DNA from: a bacterium | Lineage (GTDB): Bacteria > Patescibacteria > Paceibacteria > UBA9973 > UBA6065 | Assembly (NCBI GenBank): GCA_030680695.1 | Contig: JAUXUT010000149.1 | Coordinates: forward strand, 496,001-560,000 | Direction: 5' to 3' | Length of the DNA stretch: 64,000 nucleotides | In this document: one piece after another, positions 53,475 through 61,755 of the stretch | Numbering within the stretch: position 1 is the stretch's first letter | Layout: each line of letters opens with the position of its first letter | Notes under the pieces: model-generated | What the model saw: only the letters and a program-made list of their open reading frames with translations | The model's database searches: none | What the model was told of the DNA's origin: nothing | Translations under genes and position numbers: made by a program

Positions 53475-55880
53475 TTAGATTTTCTCCATTTCACCCCAAT
53501 TCTCACCCATCTTCGCCTCGGCCGCGATGGTGATTCCATATATGTCTTTCGGCGAGATGATGCCTTCCATAATCTCTTTGATGTCGGGCACGATTGTGCG
53601 TGCGACCTCGTCTTTGGCTTCAATCACGATTTCGTCGTGTATCTGCATGAGGATGCGCGCCTTGTCGGTTAGTTTCTTGTCCTCGAGGTATTTCTGAATG
53701 CGAATCATGGCGAGCTTTACAATGTCAGCCTCGGTGCCCTGTATCGGTGCGTTGATTGCCATGCGTTCGGCGGCTGCGCGGATGAACGGGAGCTTGGACT
53801 TGAGCCCTTCAAAATATCGGCGGCGGCCGAAGAATGTTTCGGTGTATCCCTTGCGGGCGGCGTCGGCTTTTACCGCGTCGAGGTATCCCGCAAGTCCATG
53901 GAACTTCTCGAAATACTCGTTATAAAACTTCTGGGCAGCCTTGCGATCAACACCCATGTTTTTTTGCAGAGCGGTCACACCCATGCCGTACATCACGCCG
54001 AAGTTGATAACCTTAGCCTGATTGCGCATTGTTTTGGTTACCGATTCTACCGGAACGCCGAAAACCTGTGCGGCAACCGCGGCGTGAACGTCTTCTCCCC
54101 TGCGGAAGATGTCTATGAATTTATCGTCCTTTGATAAAAAGGCTGCGATGCGCAATTCGATTTGAGAATAATCAAAGGCGAGCAGTTTCCAGCCTTTTTC
54201 GGCGATGAAAGCGTTTCGAATTCGGCGGCCGAGGTCGCTTCGGTTTGGAATGTTTTGGATTGAAGGGTCTTTGGTTGCCATGCGGCCTGTCGCGGCGCCT
54301 GTTTGTATCGAGGTTGGATGAACGCGGCCGTTCTCGTCGGCAAGTTTTGGAATGGTCTCTATGTAGGTACCGAGAAGTTTAGCGAGCTCGCGGTATTTAA
54401 GGATTTCACCGATGATCGGATGCTCTTCGGAAAGTTTCTCGAGTTCTGATTCCTTGGTTGAAAGCGCGCCGCCCGCGGTCTTTTTCTGACGACCCTTGGT
54501 CGGTTTGAGGCCGAGCTTTACGAAAAGTATCTCGCCCAACTGTTTTGGTGAAGCAATATTGAATTCCACGCCAGCCATACTGTGTATAGATTTCTCGAGG
54601 GTTTCGAGTTCTTTACGGTACTCGGTGCCGAGTTTTTCCAAATACTTCACGTCGATTTTAACGCCGTCCTCTTTCATTTTGTCGAGAATCGGGATAAGGG
54701 GTTTTTCTATATCTTCATAGACTTTCTTGGCGCCTTTTTGTTCGAGTGTGGCCTCGAGAATGCCGTACGCATCATTGAAAGTCTTTGCTCTGGTGTACTC
54801 GATGAGGTCGTTCGGCTCTGGGTCGGTCCTATTCGAATCGACGAGAAAAAGCATGATCAAGGCCTCTTTCAACTTGTTACCGTCCGCGTCCGACATGTCT
54901 ACGGGCGCTTCGGACAAGGTCGCATCAGCGAGCGACGCCGAGGGGCCGTCTGCGGCCAACACCTCCCTGCCCAGGGCGTTCTTGAGCTTGATGGCCATGG
55001 TGCGGAATTCAAGCGCCGTGAAAAGCGCGGCGGCCTTGTCCACATCGACGGCGTCTTTCCATTTTTTCTCTGGCAATTTGAAATCTATCGGTGCGTCGCG
55101 GCGAATGGTGGCCAGCACTTTTGAAAATTCTGCGTCATCTTGTCCTTTTTCGAGAAGCTCGATGACGCGAGGAGTCAATCCCGCCTCGATAAAATCTTCT
55201 TTATTATTTCTTAATTTTTTATATATCTCCTCGATCGAACCAAACTTTGTAATGAGCGTTGTGGCCGTTTTATCGCCGATGCCTTTGATACCGACAATGT
55301 TGTCAGACGGGTCACCGCGCAGGCCTTTGTAGTCTGGCAAAAGGGCTGGCCCGAATCCGTATCGTTCAACGACGCCCTTCTCGTCATAAATAATCATATC
55401 TTTAATGCCCTTCTTCAGTGTGTACACGCGCACGCGTTCACCAGAAACGAGCTGAAGGGTGTCCATATCGCCCGATGCGATGATGATTTCGAGGCCTTTA
55501 TCTTTCTGCCAATCCTTTCTGGTGAGTTCGACGATGGTGCCAAGCATGTCATCCGCCTCGAACCCTTCCAGATCGTAAATAGGGATGCTGAGGCACTCGA
55601 ATATCTCGCGGCTCCGGAGGATTTGCGATACAAGGGCATCGTCGGTCTTTGCTCGTCCTGCTTTGTAGTCCTTGTAGGCGACGTGGCGATGTGTTGGTTT
55701 CGGCAAGTCATAAGCCGCGACGATATAGTCGGGTTTAAGTTGTTCGACCGCCGAAAGAATCATAGTTGAAAGCCCGTACAAAGCGCCGGTTGGCTCGCCT
55801 TTGGAGGTCGCAAAATCAGGTAGCGCATGATACGCGCGGTGCAATATGGCATGTGAATCGAGAAGGATGAGGCGCTTCAT
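53475..55880 (-). CDS. polA: DNA polymerase I, no recognisable proofreading site
   Basis: An 801-residue protein starting MKRLILLDSHAILHRAYHAL (start 55880). The 5'-nuclease domain (about 1-300) has GFEADDMLGT and DPSDNIVGIKGIGDKTA. The polymerase domain has motif A LLAFDYSQIELRI, motif B RNQAKVINFGVMYGMG and motif C QIHDEI. The intervening region is only about 120 residues and lacks the DxE proofreading motifs. It fills repair and Okazaki gaps. A TATAAT (55892-55887) lies 6 nt before the ATG. Confidence 0.96.
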   Translation of the reverse strand: MKRLILLDSHAILHRAYHALPDFATSKGEPTGALYGLSTMILSAVEQLKPDYIVAAYDLPKPTHRHVAYKDYKAGRAKTDDALVSQILRSREIFECLSIPIYDLEGFEADDMLGTIVELTRKDWQKDKGLEIIIASGDMDTLQLVSGERVRVYTLKKGIKDMIIYDEKGVVERYGFGPALLPDYKGLRGDPSDNIVGIKGIGDKTATTLITKFGSIEEIYKKLRNNKEDFIEAGLTPRVIELLEKGQDDAEFSKVLATIRRDAPIDFKLPEKKWKDAVDVDKAAALFTALEFRTMAIKLKNALGREVLAADGPSASLADATLSEAPVDMSDADGNKLKEALIMLFLVDSNRTDPEPNDLIEYTRAKTFNDAYGILEATLEQKGAKKVYEDIEKPLIPILDKMKEDGVKIDVKYLEKLGTEYRKELETLEKSIHSMAGVEFNIASPKQLGEILFVKLGLKPTKGRQKKTAGGALSTKESELEKLSEEHPIIGEILKYRELAKLLGTYIETIPKLADENGRVHPTSIQTGAATGRMATKDPSIQNIPNRSDLGRRIRNAFIAEKGWKLLAFDYSQIELRIAAFLSKDDKFIDIFRRGEDVHAAVAAQVFGVPVESVTKTMRNQAKVINFGVMYGMGVTALQKNMGVDRKAAQKFYNEYFEKFHGLAGYLDAVKADAARKGYTETFFGRRRYFEGLKSKLPFIRAAAERMAINAPIQGTEADIVKLAMIRIQKYLEDKKLTDKARILMQIHDEIVIEAKDEVARTIVPDIKEIMEGIISPKDIYGITIAAEAKMGENWGEMEKI

Positions 55881-55904
55881 GGGCCTATTATAGCCCACAG
55901 TGCT

Positions 55905-56360
55905 TTATTTAAACGATATCTCCCGCTCACCTTCGGCACTGCCATCAATGTGGCTGAACTTGATGCGGATTGCATTTGCAGGCAACGCATCACCTATTCT
56001 TTCTGGCCATTCGACAAGGATGAGGTTCGACGGATCGGCAACGGTCTCGTTCCAATGCAATTTTTCAACATCAGCGGCGCTTTCCAGGCGATACGCATCA
56101 ATATGAATTAATGTTTTCCAATTCGTCCGGCCCACTTTCGATGCGTCAATGGTAAAACGTTTCTCAATTACAAATGTTGGACTTGTCACATCGTCTTCGA
56201 AAACACCAAACGCGGCGGCGAACGATTTTGCAAAAGTTGTCTTGCCCGATCCGAGCTCACCCGAAAGGGCGACAATTGTTGCGCCAGATGTGGCTGGCTC
56301 GAGCCTTGATGCGAATTCGCGGGCAATAGCGGCCGTTTCTGTGAGGGATTTAGATATCAT
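55905..56360 (-). CDS. tsaE: tRNA threonylcarbamoyladenosine biosynthesis protein TsaE
   Basis: A 151-residue P-loop ATPase with Walker A GELGSGKTTFAKSF (about 34-47), the VTSPTFVIEKRF switch, HIDAYRLES and LILVEWPERIG. It supports t6A37 synthesis on ANN-decoding tRNAs with TsaB/TsaD, which are not in this window. It lies 24 bp upstream of polA. Confidence 0.95.
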   Translation of the reverse strand: MISKSLTETAAIAREFASRLEPATSGATIVALSGELGSGKTTFAKSFAAAFGVFEDDVTSPTFVIEKRFTIDASKVGRTNWKTLIHIDAYRLESAADVEKLHWNETVADPSNLILVEWPERIGDALPANAIRIKFSHIDGSAEGEREISFK

Positions 56361-56388
56361 GGGTCCATTCTATATATAAATTCAGCCA

Positions 56389-56424
56389 TAAAAAAGAGGC
56401 CCCCGCTTTCGCAAAGGGCCTCTG
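56389..56424 (-). terminator. terminator of the small lipoprotein gene
   Basis: On the minus strand CAGAGGCCC-tttgcgaaagcg-GGGGCCTC is followed by TTTTTTA, 21 bp past the lipoprotein stop. Confidence 0.85.
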
Positions 56425-56445
56425 AGAGTGTGGGCCTGCTTGTGG

Positions 56446-56874
56446 CTAACCCGAGCGGTGTTCACCTTTGTAGGGTGCCCACTCGCGATGCCAATAGTCC
56501 CGAGAATTACCGGGACGGAACGACCTCGAGGCGGTGCCTGTGAGGGTCGTACCGACATAGTATTCGACGGTGACGACCACCGTATCGTTTTGAAGGACTA
56601 TGCATGGCGATGTCGCGTGAACGGCACCGCCCGGATAAGACGACTGATACGTCGCCGATTTCCCTGCGGGAAACACGGTGATGTATGCGCGCATCGTTTC
56701 AGACGGGTAACGGTTGGCGATGTGGACGCCGGACCGGTGGGTATACCCCGACTCGATCCTTGTCCCCATGGCATGGGTCGTGATGACCCCGCGTTCCTTC
56801 TCGACGACGACCTGGCAACCAGACGCTGTGAACATGACAAGCAGGCTGACAATGAACAGGGTGATAATTTTCAT
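56446..56874 (-). CDS. predicted small lipoprotein (142 aa)
   Basis: The N-terminus MKIITLFIVSLLVMFTASGC is a lipoprotein-type signal with Cys20 as the lipidated residue. The mature protein is a beta-rich domain (about 25-115: THRSGVHIANRYPSETMRAY, VLQNDTVVVTVEYYVG) ending in a Ser/Arg/His-rich tail. No family recognised. A single gene between tsaE and the pilus ATPase with its own terminator. In codon use it is richer in GC than its AT-rich upstream flank. Confidence 0.65.
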   Translation of the reverse strand: MKIITLFIVSLLVMFTASGCQVVVEKERGVITTHAMGTRIESGYTHRSGVHIANRYPSETMRAYITVFPAGKSATYQSSYPGGAVHATSPCIVLQNDTVVVTVEYYVGTTLTGTASRSFRPGNSRDYWHREWAPYKGEHRSG

Positions 56875-56990
56875 GGTAAAGACTGAGTTTGGTACGTGGG
56901 CGTGGTGCCCACGGTTTCATCTTCTATTATATCATATACAGGATATTTGTCAATAGCATAAAAATGGCCATAAAACGATACAATATCACC

Positions 56991-58679
56991 ATGACTGTTA
57001 CCTTCGATGAAGAAAAGCAGGACCGCAAGCTAGACGAATTCCATAAACAGGAAGAGAAGGACCTCGCGCAAATCCTCGCATCGCGTTATGGGCTCGAGTA
57101 TGCGGACCTTACCCCTTTGCATATAGACATGGATGCATTGCGTGTCATAGACGAGAAAGAGGCGCGCGCAGCAAAAGTTGCCCCATACAGCGTGATCGGA
57201 CGAAAAATAAAAGTTGCTGTTTTGTCACCGGCCAATGAACAGACTCAACAAATCATCCGTCTCATTCAATCAAAAGGATTTGAAGTGACGCCTGTCGTCA
57301 CTTCCCCAACAAGCCTGGCCAAGGTGTACACGAGCTATGCCGATCTTTCTTTCTCGACCGAAACAAGGGCCGGTGCGTTTGATATATCAAGCGAAGATAT
57401 AAAAATATATCTCGATGAGATACATTCCATGGAAGACGTTCGTGTCCGTCTCGACGAGGTGGTTAAATTAAAGAAAGGTTTCCGTATATCAAAGATTCTT
57501 GAAATTGTTCTGTCGGGTGCGCTCGCGACCAAGGCGTCTGACATCCACGTTGAACCAGAAGAAGCGTTCGCTCGCCTACGATATCGCCTCGATGGCGTCT
57601 TGACCGACGTTATGAATTTCGATCTTGAGACTTTTGCGCTCTTGGTATCTCGCATCAAACTTCTTTCTGGACTAAAACTCAATGTGAAAAGCGAGGCCCA
57701 GGATGGCCGTTTTAGCGTAAAGCTCGGTGGGGAGGATATTGAAATCCGAACTTCGGCCCTGCCTGGTGCATATAACGAATCCATTGTTATGCGATTGCTC
57801 AATCCAAAATCGATTCAGGTGCCGCTCGAAGAGCTTGGTATACCGAAAAAACTCCTTGGAATTTTGCTCGAGGAAATCAAAAAACCTAATGGCATGATCC
57901 TTACCACTGGACCGACTGGTTCCGGAAAGACCACGACTCTGTATGCGTTCCTGCGCAAGATTCACACGCCAGATGTGAAGATCATCACCATCGAAGACCC
58001 TATCGAATACCATCTCCCTGGTATCGTTCAGACCCAAACCCACGCACAAAAGGGATACACCTTCGCGCTCGGCCTACGTAGCGCCCTGCGTCAGGACCCC
58101 GATGTCATCATGGTCGGTGAAATTCGCGACAGCGAGACGGCAAACACGGCCATTGATTCGGCGCTCACGGGGCACCTCGTCTTCTCGACTTTGCACACCA
58201 ATTCTGCCGCTGGATCGTATCCACGTCTTGCCGAACTCGGTGTTAACCCTCGCACCATGTCGTCGGCGATCAATATCACGCTCGCACAACGATTGGTCCG
58301 AACACTTTGTCCGTATTGTAAAAAAGAAGAAGTGCTCGCTGGTGCAGACAAAGAAAAAGTCGACCGAATTCTCGCATCTATTGTAGATAAGTCAGAAATA
58401 CCACCTGAAATAGCTGGCGGTACGACCAAATTGTGGAAATCTGTCGGTTGCGACAAATGCAACATGACTGGATATAAAGGCCGTATCGGTGTCTACGAGG
58501 GCATCATAACAACGCCGGATATCGACAAGGCCCTCCAGGTCGAATCAAATGCCGACGATATACAAAAGGCCGCCATTTCCCAGGGCATCCTGACCCTGAC
58601 TCAAGACGGTGTATTGAAGGCGCTTCGTGGCATAACCACAATAGACGAGCTTGAGCGAGTCATAGACCTGTCGGCCTAG
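56991..58679 (+). CDS. pilB: type IV pilus/type II secretion ATPase (PilB/GspE)
   Basis: A 562-residue protein if started at ATG 56991 (MTVTFDEEKQDRKL); an in-frame ATG at 56964 adds nine residues and cannot be excluded. An N-terminal MshEN-like domain (about 25-125) precedes the motor with Walker A GPTGSGKTTTLYAF, the Asp box ITIEDPIEYH, Walker B ALRQDPDVIMVGEIRD and the His box GHLVFSTLHTN. A zinc module has CPYCKKE and CDKCNMTGYKGR. It powers pilus assembly, likely for attachment or DNA uptake. Confidence 0.95.
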   Translation: MTVTFDEEKQDRKLDEFHKQEEKDLAQILASRYGLEYADLTPLHIDMDALRVIDEKEARAAKVAPYSVIGRKIKVAVLSPANEQTQQIIRLIQSKGFEVTPVVTSPTSLAKVYTSYADLSFSTETRAGAFDISSEDIKIYLDEIHSMEDVRVRLDEVVKLKKGFRISKILEIVLSGALATKASDIHVEPEEAFARLRYRLDGVLTDVMNFDLETFALLVSRIKLLSGLKLNVKSEAQDGRFSVKLGGEDIEIRTSALPGAYNESIVMRLLNPKSIQVPLEELGIPKKLLGILLEEIKKPNGMILTTGPTGSGKTTTLYAFLRKIHTPDVKIITIEDPIEYHLPGIVQTQTHAQKGYTFALGLRSALRQDPDVIMVGEIRDSETANTAIDSALTGHLVFSTLHTNSAAGSYPRLAELGVNPRTMSSAINITLAQRLVRTLCPYCKKEEVLAGADKEKVDRILASIVDKSEIPPEIAGGTTKLWKSVGCDKCNMTGYKGRIGVYEGIITTPDIDKALQVESNADDIQKAAISQGILTLTQDGVLKALRGITTIDELERVIDLSA

Positions 58680-58771
58680 ATCACTGGCCGATTTGCCTCG
58701 CCCCTGTTCGTGTGTCGCTTTGAAAAAACTAGGTTGCAGGAGACAATACGAAGAGTAGTATTGAGCCCAGA

Positions 58772-59011
58772 AAAGAAAAAGCCCGCCGGGACATCATTGG
58801 ACGTCAGTGGCGGGCTCGTTCCAGAACATAAATCTCCAAGCGATACTTAGTGACATGCATCATAAAGCTAAGGTGAGTCCTTAGGATAGGCCCAGTAAAA
58901 ACACCGAGGTGTTTAACCAGACCGTCCCGAGAATGACACCTAGTAAACCGTAAGGTTCAATCGCTTAGAGATTTATACTCTGGAGCAATGGATTTCAATA
59001 CTCACTCTGTC
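58772..59011 (-). ncRNA. structured non-coding RNA of unknown class (6S-like architecture)
   Basis: No ORF. A minus-strand promoter (59018-59046) and intrinsic terminator bound a ~240-nt RNA. It is closed by a 24-bp helix with only G-U wobbles (58960-58983 with 58821-58844). Inside it are a small AACC/GGTT hairpin, a long hairpin (GGTCTGGT/ACTGGGCC plus AAACAC/GTGTTT) and CTAAGG/CCTTAG. A long closing stem, a central region with a 3'-side hairpin and a terminal stem resemble 6S RNA, but no conserved sequence proves it. RNase P, SRP and tmRNA signatures are absent. Confidence 0.6.
58781..58815 (-). terminator. terminator of the 58772-59011 RNA
   Basis: GCCCGCC / GGCGGGC stem with further internal pairing, followed on the minus strand by TTTTTCTTTTC. 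The plus strand lacks a T-run, so it is directional. Confidence 0.8.
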
Positions 59012-59017
59012 ACTTCT

Positions 59018-59046
59018 ATCTTAGCATAAAGCATCTAATATGTCAA
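59018..59046 (-). promoter_or_regulatory. promoter of the 58772-59011 RNA
   Basis: On the minus strand TTGACA (59046-59041), a 17-bp spacer and TAAGAT (59023-59018). The -35 overlaps the ruvB start codon region, so this RNA and ruvB are divergently transcribed from overlapping sequences. Confidence 0.75.
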
Positions 59047-60083
59047 GTACCTCTGAGACAAAGAAGACGGTAGGTGAAAATAATGGCCAAGATAAAGGCT
59101 CCTTTGGCAAGGACGAACTTTTTCTTGATACGACATTACGTCCAACGACCTGGGACGAGTACGTCGGCCAAAAAGGCGTTAAAGATAACCTCAAGGTGCT
59201 CTTGCGTGCTGCTTCTGAACGAAAACATCCGCCAGAGCACATCCTTTTCTATGGTCCACCGGGCCTAGGCAAGACAACACTCGCCCACCTTATCGCCCGC
59301 GAGACGTCGTCGCAGATAAAAGTGACATCCGGGCCTTCGATCGAGAAAGTTGGTGACCTTGCATCGATTCTCACCAACCTTGCGCCTGGTGACATGCTCT
59401 TCATCGACGAAATCCATCGACTTAACAAGGCGATCGAGGAAGTTCTCTACCCTGCCATGGAATCTGGTTCGCTCGACATCATAATTGGCAAGGGTCCGTC
59501 GGCACGTACTATTCAATTGGAGTTGCCGCCCTTCACCCTGTTGGCCGCAACGACGCGCATTGCTCTCCTTTCGGCGCCATTGCGCTCGCGATTCAGCGGC
59601 GGGACGTTCAAGCTGGAATTTTATACGAATGATGAAATACAGCAGATTATCCATAGATCTGCCAAGATGCTTGGTATCGATATAGACAAGGCATCGGCGC
59701 ATAAAATCGCTCAACGAAGCCGTTATACGCCGCGCACAGCAAACTTCCTTTTGAAACGCGTGCGTGACCTCGCCCAGGTTGAAAAAGTGCCGCTGTCGCC
59801 AGAAATCGTAGAAAAAACTCTTGTTATGCTTGGGATAGATGAGTTGGGGCTTAATCAGGCCGACCGGGATCTCTTGAAGACGCTTATAAACAAATTTGCT
59901 GGTGGCCCGGTCGGCCTCAATACCTTGGCGGCGTCGCTTGCCGAAGAAGAAGCAACCGTAGAAGAAGTACATGAACCATACCTACTCCAGCTCGGTCTCA
60001 TCGAACGAACTCCGCGTGGCAGAAAAGCGACGGACAAAGCCTTCACTCACTTGAATATCAAAAATATCGGTTTAGGATTGTAA
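59040..60083 (+). CDS. ruvB: Holliday junction branch migration ATPase RuvB
   Basis: A 347-residue AAA+ protein. Residues about 25-60 have LRPTTWDEYVGQKGVKDNL, Walker A is GPPGLGKTTLAH, Walker B LFIDEIHRLN, sensor 1 AATTRIALLSAPLRSRF, and the C-terminal winged helix ends with PYLLQLGLIERTPRGRKAT. With RuvA it drives branch migration; ruvA is not in the window. yebC follows 17 bp later. Confidence 0.97.
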   Translation: MSSTSETKKTVGENNGQDKGSFGKDELFLDTTLRPTTWDEYVGQKGVKDNLKVLLRAASERKHPPEHILFYGPPGLGKTTLAHLIARETSSQIKVTSGPSIEKVGDLASILTNLAPGDMLFIDEIHRLNKAIEEVLYPAMESGSLDIIIGKGPSARTIQLELPPFTLLAATTRIALLSAPLRSRFSGGTFKLEFYTNDEIQQIIHRSAKMLGIDIDKASAHKIAQRSRYTPRTANFLLKRVRDLAQVEKVPLSPEIVEKTLVMLGIDELGLNQADRDLLKTLINKFAGGPVGLNTLAASLAEEEATVEEVHEPYLLQLGLIERTPRGRKATDKAFTHLNIKNIGLGL

Positions 60084-60100
60084 TCTAATCACACAAAAGC

Positions 60101-60628
60101 ATGGCTGGACACAACAAATGGTCACAGATCAAGCACAAGAAAGCTAAGACGGATGGTGCCAAGTCCAAACTGTATTCTAAATACTCAAAACTTATATCTG
60201 CTGAGGCGCAGAATGTTAAAGGTGACCGAAATTCTCCGTCACTCCGCGCTTTGATTGAACGAGCCAAGGCCGAGGATGTAACGAATGACGTCATAGAGAG
60301 AGCCGTGAAAAAGGCGTCTGAGCCTGGTGCGGCGCTTGAAACCATAACGTACGAGGCCTATGGACCGGGTGGATGTGCCCTAATAATCGAGGCCCTTACC
60401 CAGAACAAGAATAAGGCCGCTCAGGAAGTGAAACATATTCTTTCTGATAATGGTTATTCACTTGCCGCCCCGGGCAGTGCGTCATGGGCGTTCACACGTG
60501 AAGGTGCGGAATGGAAGCCCTCTATGACTGTGGCCCTCGAAGACGCGGATCTTGTCTTGCTCGAGAAGCTTGTAAATGACCTTGAGGCTAATGATGAGGT
60601 TCAGGAGGTGTTTACTAACGTGGAATAG
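60101..60628 (+). CDS. yebC: YebC/PmpR family protein
   Basis: A 175-residue protein, shorter than the usual ~240. The N-terminal AGHNKWSQIKHKKAKTDGAK is diagnostic, followed by ERAKAEDVTNDVIERAVKKA and YGPGGCALIIEALT. The third domain is shortened. YebC proteins are described as transcriptional regulators or, more recently, ribosome-associated factors easing proline stretches. The ruvB-yebC-ruvC neighbourhood is widely conserved. Confidence 0.93.
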   Translation: MAGHNKWSQIKHKKAKTDGAKSKLYSKYSKLISAEAQNVKGDRNSPSLRALIERAKAEDVTNDVIERAVKKASEPGAALETITYEAYGPGGCALIIEALTQNKNKAAQEVKHILSDNGYSLAAPGSASWAFTREGAEWKPSMTVALEDADLVLLEKLVNDLEANDEVQEVFTNVE

Positions 60629-60652
60629 TATTTCTTAACTTCGTTTTACCTC

Positions 60653-60680
60653 TTGCCTCGTGGGTTGTCCGTATTAGAAT
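60653..60680 (+). promoter_or_regulatory. promoter of the 60686-60870 RNA
   Basis: TTGCCT (60653-60658), a 16-bp spacer and TAGAAT (60675-60680), with start expected near 60686. Confidence 0.6.
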
Positions 60681-60685
60681 GGGTG

Positions 60686-60870
60686 GTGAGAAGTTCGGTC
60701 GTGCCGATCTGCCGGGATAGTAGGCAGGACTCCGCCAATTTGCATGCACGGAGACGAGGAGGTGTTCGGTAAAACGAACTGCCCCAGGCCCCTGAAAAGG
60801 CCGAATCGCGAGACAGTACTAAAGCTGAGACGATCTCTTCTCAAGCACCCGTTCGCGGGTGCTTTTATTT
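60686..60870 (+). ncRNA. structured non-coding RNA of unknown class
   Basis: About 185 nt without ORF between yebC and ruvC, with a promoter and a strong terminator. Its ends pair (GGTGgtGAGAAG near 60683 with CTTCTCaagCACC near 60840). Internal hairpins include CTGCC/GGCAG, CTCCG/CGGAG and GTTCG/CGAAC, and GGCC/GGCC with an eight-base loop. A long-range TTCGGTC/GGCCGAA pairing is possible. I do not find the conserved cores of RNase P, SRP, tmRNA or common riboswitches. Function unknown. Confidence 0.6.
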
Positions 60871-60871
60871 T
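60844..60871 (+). terminator. terminator of the 60686-60870 RNA
   Basis: AGCACCCG-TTCG-CGGGTGCT followed by TTTATTTT, ending just before the ruvC -10 hexamer. Confidence 0.9.
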
Positions 60872-60886
60872 GCTATCATACGCCAC

Positions 60887-61387
60887 ATGAGACTCCTCGC
60901 CCTCGATCCAGGATACGAGCGACTCGGCATCGCCGTGCTTGATAAGCCTGCGCCAGGGAAAGGTGCACGTGGCGAGAAGGAAACCCTCGTATATTCAGAT
61001 TGCTTTAAGACTGACAAAAACCTCCCTCACAGCGAACGTCTTGGACTCGTCGGCGCCGAACTGTCGCGCATCATAGACGAGTTCGCCCCGCAGGCGGTTT
61101 GCCTTGAATCCTTGTTTTTCTCTAAGAATCAGACAACGGCGATAAAAGTTGCAGAAGCTCGAGGTGTGATATTGTATCTCGCCGCCAAGGCTGGCCTGCC
61201 TGTGTATGAATACAATCCGATGGAAATAAAAGTTGCTGTTACTGGGTACGGTAAAAGCGATAAACCATCTGTCATTGCCATGACGGAACGTCTCATCAAG
61301 ATAAACAAGAAGATCCGCCACGACGACGAATATGACGCGATCGCTGTTGGTCTCACATGTTTCGCGGTAGAGCGATTCGCAGCATAA
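60887..61387 (+). CDS. ruvC: Holliday junction resolvase RuvC
   Basis: A 166-residue RNase H-fold nuclease. The catalytic acidic residues appear in LALDPGYERLG (Asp7), CLESLFF (Glu near 72) and RHDDEYDAIAVGL (Asp pair near 145-148). It cuts four-way junctions. TATCAT (60874-60879) ends 7 nt before the ATG, so the transcript may be leaderless. Confidence 0.95.
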   Translation: MRLLALDPGYERLGIAVLDKPAPGKGARGEKETLVYSDCFKTDKNLPHSERLGLVGAELSRIIDEFAPQAVCLESLFFSKNQTTAIKVAEARGVILYLAAKAGLPVYEYNPMEIKVAVTGYGKSDKPSVIAMTERLIKINKKIRHDDEYDAIAVGLTCFAVERFAA

Positions 61388-61461
61388 AGGTTATCCACAT
61401 GCTTGCCACTCTTCCCAAGCAAAAGTATCTTTGGTAATAATATGGCGACATACACGAAAAC

Positions 61462-61740
61462 ATGGCACGAAAAAAGATCGAAAAAAGAATAGAAGAGGAA
61501 ACACTGCTGACGATGCCGGCTGTTGCTCCTGTGGCCGCTTCCGTCGTCACTCCACGCGAAACCGAGGAAAATGAGGACCAGGAGGACGACAGCGACCCAA
61601 GCCCAAAAAAGGTGGCTTCTGACGATGACGAACACCCTAACGAGGATGCTGAAGAAGGTTTTGGTATCGAAGGTGAAGAGGGTGAGGAAGAAGAAAATCC
61701 CCTCAGTGATTTCATGAGTGAAGAGGAAGAAAGCTGGTAA
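61462..61740 (+). CDS. acidic, disordered small protein (92 aa)
   Basis: The N-terminus is basic (MARKKIEKRIEEE), followed by an Ala/Val/Pro stretch and then an almost uninterrupted Asp/Glu-rich region to the end (EENPLSDFMSEEEESW). No folded domain or signal is evident. It may be an acidic partner of a basic protein. It converges on tyrS with a 15-bp gap. Whether it is expressed is uncertain, but the open frame and charge pattern favour a real gene. Confidence 0.5.
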   Translation: MARKKIEKRIEEETLLTMPAVAPVAASVVTPRETEENEDQEDDSDPSPKKVASDDDEHPNEDAEEGFGIEGEEGEEEENPLSDFMSEEEESW

Positions 61741-61755
61741 CCTATATTGAGGCAG

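Noticed and set aside
54582..55332. Two plus-strand frames of 180 and 201 residues opposite polA.
   Set aside because: They mirror the conserved polymerase I coding sequence and lack promoter or homology signals.
58740..59010. Possible RNase P, SRP or tmRNA gene.
   Set aside because: The required conserved cores (the P4 GAGGAAAGTCCGGGC block, the GGAAGGAAGCAGC loop, a tRNA-like end with TTCGA T-loop) are absent.
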